A DNA stretch of 16,786 nucleotides from contig SGPL01000645.1 of NCBI GenBank assembly GCA_004802705.1, positions 1 through 16,786 of the forward strand, given 5' to 3'. Shown piece after piece: positions 1 to 7,087 of the stretch. The position numbers were made by a program, and so were the translations under genes. Each line of letters starts with the position of its first letter. The first letter of the stretch is position 1. Under the pieces are notes generated by a model. It did no database searches, was not told the DNA's origin, and saw nothing but the letters and a program-made list of their open reading frames with translations. Origin of the DNA: Bondarzewia mesenterica. Lineage: Eukaryota > Basidiomycota > Agaricomycetes > Russulales > Bondarzewiaceae.

Positions 1-515
1 CCTATCACGCTCTTTTTCGAAAACAAGTACAAAATCTGGACGTGGTTCTTGTGCTGCCGCTTTTAGTAGCCCGATGCTGGAATGGCTGTTGCTTTTTTTT
101 TCTTTCCTCCTACTGTTTTATTTTCTTTCGTCCTTTAACTATTTTTGCTCCAAGTTTTTCCCCGTTTCCAACTCATGTACAGATAAAGAAGGGCTGTAAA
201 AAAATAGCCGACGAATCTCATAGAGGAAATCGTGTCTTGGACTGCCAGCCTCAAATTGCCTCTGTATGTACAGTATGTAGTTGGAATTGAATGTTGGAAT
301 TGAGTATTGAATATTGAATGTTGAAACGTCGAAGTTTTGAAGCTCGATCGGTCGGTGCAAGGTTGGTGGGGCTTGAACTTAAGAAAATTGGTACGTCATC
401 GTGTTCTCGTACTCACTTGTGACTTGACTGCGCGCTCGTCAATCTCACTCACCTGGTTAATGAACAGACTATAAGCATTGAAATCCTGCTCACCAAAATA
501 TACCATCGCTCCAGA
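1..515. other. Left-edge intergenic stretch and leader of the 516 gene
   Basis: I see no gene here. Open frames on both strands are short, of odd composition and lack splice-supported extensions. The first 180 bases carry T-rich runs, and 280-324 holds imperfect direct repeats listed separately. The last hundred bases or so, before the start codon at 516, are a plausible promoter and leader for the gene to the right. No clear TATA box was found. Confidence 0.5.
280..324. repeat. Imperfect tandem repeats of TTGAAT type
   Basis: TTGGAATTGA occurs at 281-290 and again at 294-303, a 13-base period. It is followed by three 7-base units of the form rTATTGA/ATGTTGA up to about 324. This is a short degenerate minisatellite in non-coding sequence. 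No function is suggested. Confidence 0.6.
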
Positions 516-1306
516 ATGGGTTCAGCCTCGTCAAAAGCTGCGCGAACACTACCTAAAACTGTTGCAAAACCACCACCGTCCTGGGCGGGCGCTCGAACAC
601 CAGCACCCAGCGATGTGCCCCCACGAGCAAAGCCTCAAAACCCGCGGGCGAGCGAGACCAAGGACGAAGGTAGGTCGGCATTCCCGATTGTGGTGGATCG
701 ACCGCCTCACATGCGTGGTTTGTTTTCAGATATCGAGAGAGATTCTCGTGATCCACAGTTTCTGGCCAACTTGAGACGCCTTGGGCCGGTGCGCGTGGAT
801 CACCATATGCAGACTATCCGTACGGTGTGTGCAGATTGTGTATTCTCTTGCCACGTATGTGTCGTCCTCAATTTTGCATGACACGTGCATCCCAGGCAGA
901 CGATGTGAATCGGGCATACCGTTCCCGGGTGGAGTCCGAAACCGCGGCGTCATCGTCACGCGTACCCCACAATCGTTTGCTGGTTGACTCTCTGACGGAC
1001 CTGCTAGAGGAGCGAAAGCTAGTGACGACACAGGGCGAGCTCGAGGAGTTGGCCAGGAGGTATGGAATTGATGTGGACAAGCTCGAGAGCCTCGCCCGCT
1101 TCGTGAACACTCCTAGCGTTAAGGAAGGGAGCGTGGTGAGGGTGATCGAGGACAACGGCGATGAGTTGATTACTCGGACGGTAAGCCCACTCAGGTTGTA
1201 GGATGCACAGAATCGGCTGAACTGCATGTTCTGCTCACAGGCGTCCTGGGAAGATCCAGTCATTGAAAATGATTCTAGGGCGCGAATAGCTTCCGGTCAC
1301 ACATGA
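516..1306 (+). CDS. Small conserved-looking fungal protein of unknown function with N-myristoylation-type N-terminus (4 exons)
   Basis: Exons are 516-669, 730-824, 896-1180 and 1241-1306, with introns of 60, 71 and 60 nt. All are GT-AG and keep one frame, giving 199 residues. Exon 3 must start at 896, because the AG four bases later (899) leads straight to a stop. The protein opens MGSASSK: Gly2, Ser6 and Lys7 fit the N-myristoyltransferase consensus, so I infer membrane attachment. Residues 8-50 are rich in Pro, Ala and Arg and probably disordered. From about residue 53 there is a more ordered part: an RDPQFLANLRRLGPVRVDHH segment, then a charged helical stretch (SLTDLLEERKLVTTQGELEE, residues 109-128) and IDVDKLESLARFVNTPSV. 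It resembles conserved basidiomycete hypothetical proteins as I remember them. I assign no function. No membrane segment or catalytic motif is visible. Confidence 0.82.
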
Positions 1307-1610
1307 GCATATTCTGTACAGGGTTAGTAGTTTCACCCCAAGTGCCGCATGGCGCCCACTCTGCCTCATTCGCTCTGCCTGTTATCCGGTCTTCGGTTTC
1401 AAAATTACAGCTTGTGACGAAAAACCGAGTCTCCCCGACTCAAGCGCCGATCGACGCAGCAGATACCAAATAAGTGTATGCAGGCGAGTTTGTACCCCCT
1501 TCAAGTCATTCTACCATCTATTCTACCATCCCCAAGTAAGTTACCGAGCCGGGGCCGTGCACTATCTACATAGTGCCCTACTTATCGATCGACCATCGAA
1601 TTCGTTTCGG

Positions 1611-2058
1611 ATGAGCTCAGAGGGCGCTGCCAGTTCGGCTGGTTGCCGGTAAGTGAAGTTACTTGTGTTGAGCTGAGGGATTCGTCACGAGACCGAATGT
1701 CCGCAATTGTTTGTTCATTTGTGATAAACTCAATGTCAGACAAGAGGATCCGGAGGTACGAACATTCAAGCTTCAAGCTTGACGAGGAGCTCACTACCCT
1801 GCGTCGAGACTACAGTGCACTCCGTCATCACGGCCGGGCCCGGAGAAACGAACAGAGACCATCGTGTGATTTATCAAGTTCTTAATCCATCCGATGATCC
1901 ATATATACATATGTATGTATCTAACCGCTCATTTGATCCTAGGACCTGTCCTCATTGATGCCTCCATTCCTGAGTTATCCCCTCATCGCCATGACGATCC
2001 CTTTGTTCCTACACTCCACCCGTCATACTTATTGTCAGTGATTCCCAGCAATTCATGA
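1611..2058 (+). pseudogene. Small three-exon gene, probably frameshifted by a 7-bp tandem duplication
   Basis: Exon 1 (1611-1648) encodes MSSEGAASSAGC and ends at a consensus GTAAGTG donor. Exon 2 starts after TGTCAG at 1740 and reads QEDPEVRTFKL. The frame then meets TGA at 1782-1784, inside or just after a tandem (CAAGCTT)2 at 1767-1780. Counting one copy fewer, the frame would run on through a charged helical segment (DEELTTLRRDYSAL) to about 1877. An intron (1878-1942; weak GTTCTT donor, CTAAC branch-like site, CCTAG acceptor) would then join exon 3 (1943-2058), which reads PVLIDASIPELSP and ends in TGA. That would be about 94 residues; as written the product is 26 residues. The family is not recognised. 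It could instead be a different splice form or an assembly error. Confidence 0.42.
1767..1780. repeat. (CAAGCTT)2 tandem duplication
   Basis: CAAGCTT is repeated head to tail. Seven bases is not a multiple of three, so the duplication shifts the frame of the small gene around it. The same 14 bases occur again at 4421-4434, overlapping the stop codon of the histone H1 gene. Confidence 0.8.
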
Positions 2059-2306
2059 TCCCCAACGACTCGGAGTTGCGTGGGGCTGACGCGATCAGGG
2101 TCTCATGAATTTACGCTGTACAGAGGCAAAGCAGTCGGAGTAGGGTGCGGATACTCGGGACTCGAGGAGACCGTCCTCTCCTTCCCCGCCCAGTGCCTAT
2201 GACTTACACGGCCGTCACGAGCTGAAGCTGGAAGCTGGAAGGCTGAGAATCCCCCGACCCCGATTCTCGATTCTCAAGTCGAGTTCAATGGAGATCCCTT
2301 AGGACT

Positions 2307-2324
2307 GCGCGAAGACATTCGCGC
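2307..2324. repeat. Perfect 7-bp stem, 4-nt loop inverted repeat
   Basis: GCGCGAA, then GACA, then TTCGCGC: a perfect inverted repeat that would form a compact hairpin. It lies 25 bases before another palindrome (2350-2361). There is no T-run after it, and the setting is fungal, so it is not a bacterial-type terminator. Confidence 0.7.
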
Positions 2325-2349
2325 GAGAACTAGGGTTCGATTTCCCGAG

Positions 2350-2361
2350 CCTCCGCGGAGG
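2350..2361. repeat. 12-bp perfect palindrome CCTCCGCGGAGG
   Basis: The two halves CCTCCG and CGGAGG are exact reverse complements. Such a dyad could be a binding site for a dimeric zinc-cluster (Zn2Cys6) regulator, many of which bind CGG/CCG half sites. That is an inference only. Confidence 0.5.
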
Positions 2362-3066
2362 ATTTTGCAGTGGCTCTCCAGTTCCCTCGCCTCCGCGCTC
2401 TGCTAGTCCGTCCTGCTCTCTGACCTGCATCCTCGTTCGAATTCTTCACGCCCCAGACCCGCAAACGTCCTTCCTTTGGTCGACTCACTCCGTATGTGCA
2501 AAGTTAACTGTACGTATCGGAACTTCTCCTCGTCCAACCACTGCTCCACATGACTAATCGACATATCAATTGTGAACCGTTCGCTTTTCTGGCAGCTCGC
2601 GCAGCCGTTGCCTGATTTTGCGTGCTCACCTATGATGTACAGTACGTACAGTGTGGCAATCTGTCGATTCATGCGTCTAGATAGGGTCCGCGGGGTGTTT
2701 TATGTTGACATGAGCTTATGATAGTTATCTTTTTGGATACAATAATACTAGATCAGAACACTATGAGTGTGTCGCACCATGTAGGCATGACTTCCGAGCA
2801 ATACGTCAATCCATTCATTGCGTCTTGAGTCACATAGCTTGATCATGAGATGTGCTCCAAATGAAAAGAACAAAAAAAATTCAACCCAATGCAGGCAGAC
2901 GCCCGAGCTAACCAAGGCTGGTAAGCAAGAGAGCAGCACGCAACTCACGGCTCCTGTGGATAAGTGTGCGCCGCAGGCGCGCTGGTCGATGGAAAACCCT
3001 TGGTGGCACAATCTGACAATGGGACCGTAAACGTGACAGATCTAAGAAGCCCATTTCGCGTCTCAG

Positions 3067-3300
3067 GTTTGTGCCATCGACTCCGACTCTGCAACTCTCA
3101 GCGCGCGCATGGCCACGATGTACCCCGAGATTCCAAACAGTGACGAATGGCCTCCTCGGTCGCGCCTTCAGCTTCATTTAGCATTCATATACCTCCTCTA
3201 CAATGGTTCACATCCTTCACTTACTGGAGAGGGCTTTGGTGATTGGGACGCATGGCTGAATGCGGTGGAACGCCACATGGTGACCACATTTTGTTCGTAG
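3067..3300 (+). CDS. Open frame of unknown function, possible internal exon
   Basis: After a good acceptor (GCGTCTCAG, ending 3066) a frame runs to the stop at 3298-3300, with an internal ATG at 3109. It has protein-like composition, with acidic, aromatic and hydrophobic segments (for example IPNSDEWPPRSRLQLHLAFI, residues 6-25 from the 3109 ATG, and DWDAWLNAVERHM). No start exon was found upstream: GTAAGC at 2921 is a possible donor, but its phases do not match. No domain is recognised. It may be one exon of a damaged or misassembled gene continuing into the frame at 3308. Confidence 0.28.
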   Translation, partial: VCAIDSDSATLSARMATMYPEIPNSDEWPPRSRLQLHLAFIYLLYNGSHPSLTGEGFGDWDAWLNAVERHMVTTFCS

Positions 3301-3307
3301 CAGTAGC

Positions 3308-3715
3308 ATGCGAGGTTTTAACGAACTGTATCAGAATGGACTGAACTCCGCATTGAGGGACCTCGACCTCGTCTCTCCTCCATCCAAGGACGACGAGGTA
3401 GTTGTCCAAGAGTTGGAGGAGTACTACAGGACGATGCACGCTTGCGTTCGTGGGACGCTGCCCAGGCGCGTTCCCATAATTAATCGTCATAAAGGAAAGA
3501 TGCGCGTATACGCTGCGGGAAAGCTGACCCACGTTTGCGACCCACCAACGAAGGGAAATGACGGTGCGACGGACGGGTTTCAGAGGGGAGCTATGCCAGT
3601 CGCGAGGGAATCGTTCGACCACATCAATAGTCTTTTCGCAGAAACGTGTTCGATAATTGACCAATCTGTAAATCTGGTATGCGAGGCAAAGGGCGCGTTG
3701 AAAAGAGTTCATTAG
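3308..3715 (+). CDS. Open frame of unknown function, 135 residues
   Basis: ATG at 3308 opens an uninterrupted frame to the stop at 3713. Composition looks coding: FNELYQNGLNSALRDLDLV, then the acidic stretch KDDEVVVQELEEYY, a basic middle and a C-terminal helical part ending in GALKRVH. No transmembrane segment, signal peptide or known motif is visible. It begins eight bases after the stop of the previous frame, in a different phase. No splice pair with correct phase joins the two; the nearest would be a non-consensus GC donor at 3255. A frameshift or an unrelated small gene are both possible. Confidence 0.33.
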   Translation: MRGFNELYQNGLNSALRDLDLVSPPSKDDEVVVQELEEYYRTMHACVRGTLPRRVPIINRHKGKMRVYAAGKLTHVCDPPTKGNDGATDGFQRGAMPVARESFDHINSLFAETCSIIDQSVNLVCEAKGALKRVH

Positions 3716-4426
3716 TTTTCGATGCTTTGCTTTTCGCGTAATCTTCGACGTGTATTTGATCTTTCTTCGAATTTTTCAGAAATGCCGATTTGATTTGACA
3801 CGACATTCGTCTATGAATTAAGTTTCTGGTAAAACCGAGTGGTACACCGCCGAGAACGTCGGTAGGCGGACGTGAGTATGCGTATGCCGGCCTCCAATTG
3901 TTAACATCGGCAGCCTCTGGATTACAGTCGTTTGCATGTTACCAACATGTTCCCTTACCTTGCTTGCAAGGTCTTGACTCCTTTGGGGCGACACAATTGA
4001 GGTTGTGCGGCCATCGGGCGTTTACCGGTCAGAGATTGCCGGTTTTTTGCAGTGCGACGATGTTAGCATTTCGATTCCGACAACGGACAAGGCTCGTACA
4101 TCCGACAGACCAAACCAACGTAAGTTATGAGAAAGACGGACGCGCGACCGTAGACGTACGTTATGTGTATCCAATAAGAGCAACGTAGCTGAGGTGATAT
4201 CCAAGCGAGAGAAATGGGAAGGAAAAAAGAAGAAAAGGGGAAGGGGGTAGCAAGCAAAGGTGACAGGGGGAGGAGACTGTATAATATTCGTATAACGTAG
4301 CCGACAACCTGGGTAGAGCAAGGGGGAGGCGGGTTAGATAGGGTGCGGAGTCCGAGGTATAGTGTACGACGATGGTGAAAGGGGACGACCGACGAGAAAG
4401 CGCGAGCGGATATGGATGCTCAAGCT
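3716..4426. other. Intergenic stretch and 3' flank of the histone H1 gene
   Basis: I see no supported gene here. The part from about 4200 to 4426, read on the minus strand, is the probable 3' untranslated region and polyadenylation region of the H1 gene. On that strand it is pyrimidine-rich (CCCCTTCCCC and TTCTTTTTTCC runs near 4210-4250). Confidence 0.45.
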
Positions 4427-5579
4427 TCAAGCTTCGGCCTGGAGAAAGATTGATTGTGAGTGAGACACTGTGTTTGATGATAATTAGAGGACGATGAGCG
4501 ACTGACCTTCTTGGACGTCCGGGTTTTTGTTGCCTTCGCAGTTGCCGCCTTGGTCTTGGTCTTAGCCGACTTGGTGGCCGCAGCTTTAGCAGCAGCGACC
4601 TAACGACGATGAAGCGAATGTCAGAACAAAGACAAGACAAGGATGCGTAAGGGAAAGGAGAACGTACCTTCTTCTCCGAACTCTTAGCGCTGCTGGTCTT
4701 CTTCGTCTTGTCAGCAGCCTTCTTGCTCGCCGCGGCCTTCTTCGCCGTCGTCATCGTCTTCTTTGCAGGTGCCACGACGGGCGCTGCCTTTGTCCTCTTC
4801 GAGGTCTTCTTCTCAGCGACAGGCGCAGCCTCCTTGGACTTGGAAGCCTTCTTCGGAACTTTCACCTTCTTCACAGGTTCATCGACGGTCTTTTTTTCGA
4901 GCTGGAGGGCTGAGCGTTCTGAAGTCAGGATCGTGTTCAGGACGGCGAGAAGTTAGCATGCGTCGAGGGAAGGACGGACCTCTTTGGTTTCGACGGCGGC
5001 CCTAGGGCGCTTGGGTGACAACTTGACCTTGCCTGAGGGACCTTTGGGTAGGATGAAGGTACCCTTCTCGGCACCGGAAGTGATGGCGCGGTTGAGTTGG
5101 AAGAGGTTGCCCGCGTTCATCTCGAGGTTGTATTTTTCCTCGGCGTACTGTAAAAGAAAAAAGCGATGTGAGACGTAGAAAGTGAGTGCCACAGGCAAAG
5201 AAACAACGCGCGTACCTTCTTGATAGTACTACGAGACGCGCCGGAACGAGCGTCCTCGTGGTGGTCAGCGATGCATTCCTACGACCAAGGATGTCGGTGG
5301 ATGTCAACATGGCAATGCCACTGCGAATGGCTTGCGAGCAAGACGCACCTTGATGATATCTTTCCAGGAGGGGTGCTCAGGGGAAGCAGCCTTGTCCGCT
5401 TTCTTCTTCATGATTGGCTTCTTGGCAGTGACCTTGGACTTTGATTTTTTCTCCTTGGGCTCCTTCTCCTTCTTTTCAGTTGACTTGCGTGAAGAGCGGG
5501 AAGGGCGAGTGGCTTTGGTCTCGGTCTCAGACATTTGTTCAGGTACGGGCGAGGCAAGGGGAGAGGGCGATTCAGACAT
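4427..5579 (-). CDS. Linker histone H1 (6 exons)
   Basis: Exons on the minus strand, in order: 5579-5349, 5278-5216, 5147-4980, 4901-4668, 4599-4507 and 4438-4427. Introns are 68-78 nt, all in phase 0, giving 266 residues. The product binds nucleosomes at the DNA entry/exit site and compacts chromatin. Residues 1-65 form a Ser/Lys/Glu-rich tail. About 68-143 is the H15 winged-helix globular domain: HPSWKDIIKECIADHHED, GASRSTIKKYAEEKYNLE, NLFQLNRAITSGAEKGTFIL, then PKGPSGKVKLSPK. The rest is a Lys/Ala-rich tail with AKK and TKK repeats typical of H1. Start 5579 is chosen because AAAATATGTC is a good context and follows a CT/CA-rich leader; an in-frame ATG at 5633 would add 18 unlikely residues. 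The last exon encodes only Ala-Glu-Ala and the stop. The donor of intron 3 is GTCCGT, and the acceptor at 4902 is set by frame. Confidence 0.94.
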
Positions 5580-5694
5580 ATTTTGGGGTGTTGAAGGTGG
5601 TGTGTGTAGAAAAGGATGAGAGTGCGAGTGCAAGAGTGAGGCGGGCGATGGGGATTGGGAGAGTTATGCGCGCGACCAGCAAGTTCGTCCGGTT

Positions 5695-5718
5695 CTTTAT
5701 ACGCGTTGAGGTCACGTG
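5695..5718 (-). promoter_or_regulatory. Histone H1 core promoter: TATA box with MCB-like and E-box elements
   Basis: On the minus strand the order is CACGTG (5718-5713), ACGCGT (5706-5701), then TATAAAG (5701-5695). The TATA box lies about 116 bases before the start codon at 5579. ACGCGT is the MluI cell-cycle box bound by MBF-type factors in yeasts, and CACGTG is a bHLH (Cbf1/E-box) site. S-phase control of a histone gene would fit, but that is inference from motifs alone. Confidence 0.55.
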
Positions 5719-6399
5719 CAGCGGCGTCGCGTTTGTTGATTGACGAACCTTATTGCCAGCCGCACCGCCACCGGCTGCTGCCGGACTACAATAGGTTCCA
5801 GTTTCTGATCAGGGTCCAGACTACGTGACAGGGTGTGACTCGGAAGGACACGAGGTTCACGATCTGCCGCACGAGCGCATGAGCGAGCCATGAGCGTCGT
5901 TTTCCTCAAAATCGCGGAGGTGGAATTCGAATGTACTTACCAAACGTGTTCCTAAATTCTCGCCTTCGCCGACATATCCCATCGCGAGACGCACAAGCAC
6001 TTACTCGCATTAGTACAGAATAGCAAACAAGTGAAAGTGCTCCAGGTTCACCGGGAACTGTCTACTCCTACTTCAAATTTTGCTTCAGCGTTCAAGGCTT
6101 TTATGATAATCAGCTTAATTCCTCAGAATCGTCCGGTCCATGCGATTTTTTCCACCGTATAGTATGTGCTAACGAGACTGTCGAGCGTTGGGGCTGTGCG
6201 AGGAATAGCTATGTAGGTGGTCTTTCTGCAACATTCTTTCAATGATACGTATCAGTCCTTGGATTCACGTTTGGAAGGTTTCTGCGTGAGATACTAGTAC
6301 AACACAGCACACGGGCACTCATGAATTCCTACTTGACTTCATTGCAACACGGCGAGCCCTCGCTTCCCCTCATCCTTTCTCTCCGCCCTCGAGTCCGAT
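5719..6399. other. Divergent intergenic stretch between H1 and the 6400 exon
   Basis: No gene is supported. It holds a perfect 12-base palindrome, TGATACGTATCA, at 6243-6254 and otherwise ordinary sequence. It serves as the upstream region of the H1 gene (minus strand) and of the short reading frame at 6400 (plus strand). Confidence 0.45.
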
Positions 6400-6588
6400 A
6401 TGTCGTTCACCACATTTTCCAACAACACCTCAGTTGCACCAGCTACGTCTTCGACTCGACTTGTGGATGCTGCAATGGACGTATCTTCTCTCATCGCAAA
6501 CGTCGCCAAAGACGTTGGAGACGCGGCTGGTTGTGCTCCTGCCTCTGTCGCAGCCTCGATCATAATTAGAATCCTGGCATCGCTCAAG
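6400..6588 (+). CDS. First exon resembling the N-terminal adaptor helices of agaricomycete signalling proteins; probably truncated
   Basis: ATG at 6400 opens 63 residues, ending at a good donor (CTCAAG then GTATGT at 6589). After a Ser/Thr-rich start there is a helical stretch, VSSLIANVAKDVGDAAG, followed by SVAASIIIRILASLK. This order (amphipathic helix with an IAKDVG-like motif, small-residue turn, hydrophobic helix) is like the N-terminal helical region found before kinase or NACHT modules in many agaricomycete proteins; this is a resemblance from memory. The usual continuation (an NKxxC/LARR-type helix) is not found downstream. The only phase-compatible continuation I see, 6751-6843 after TTCTCCAG, gives 30 residues without family features. 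I regard it as a gene fragment or a very short protein. Confidence 0.38.
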
Positions 6589-7087
6589 GTATGTAGTGTT
6601 GGTAGACCTACTAGTCAAGGTGAGTTACCTTGGCAGTGTAGTGATTATTTTCGTGCTCGTTGACCTCGTTGACATTTTGGCTAGACCATCAGCCATTGTT
6701 TCCTGCATTTACCGTTTTGCCTTCCAATGTTTTGCCTCCGTGTTCTCCAGAAACGGGATATCGCTAGGTCCAGACCTCCACTAATAGGGCACGCGCTCAC
6801 CACTCCTTGCACTCCTTTCTCCGCTCATCCCGAGGCTCGTTGAACGCTGAAATTCAAAGATCATGCAGTACAACAGTGAATAGATGGCGAGCGCGTCTGC
6901 ATTTTTGTCAGCGGTTATTTACAGCCATGTGAATACACTATTGTACAAGGATGTGCGAGAAATCTATTCCATATGTACCAGCACTGGCTGAACCCTATAT
7001 CTGCATTTTTTAAGTATATGCAGAAGTCCATTGTTATCCGATGTCACCAAACTGGTGACTTAGCTAGTGCCTCGACAGTGAGCAATA
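6589..7087. other. Stretch after the 6400 exon without a supported gene
   Basis: It contains possible splice acceptors at 6684 (GGCTAG) and 6750 (CTCCAG), but no exon with recognisable content. The part just before 7087 is the 3' flank of the minus-strand acyl-CoA-synthetase-like gene. Confidence 0.35.

Larger units (their letters stand above)
2059..3066. other. Gene-poor stretch with strong palindromes
   Basis: I find no open frame with coding character or splice support. The longest, on the minus strand (2403-2672), looks random. The stretch holds short GAAGCTG-type repeats near 2221-2245, a perfect hairpin at 2307-2324 and a 12-base palindrome at 2350-2361. It also has a GTAC-rich patch near 2636-2652. 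It could be promoter or non-coding RNA sequence, but nothing decides this. Confidence 0.4.

Noticed and set aside
2321..2360. tRNA-like T-loop sequence (GGTTCGATTTCCC)
   Set aside because: The stem does not pair properly, and no acceptor, D or anticodon arm can be found upstream.
3898..4188. 96-codon plus-strand frame
   Set aside because: No coding character, and it lies in the 3' flank of the opposing H1 gene.
4161..4874. 237-codon minus-strand frame running through the H1 tail
   Set aside because: It reads through the donor at 4667 into intron sequence. The splice at 4667/4600 gives a typical H1 tail instead.
5580..5633. In-frame upstream ATG extending H1 by 18 residues
   Set aside because: The added residues are His/Pro/Thr-rich leader translation. 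The ATG at 5579 has the better context and gives a typical H1 start.
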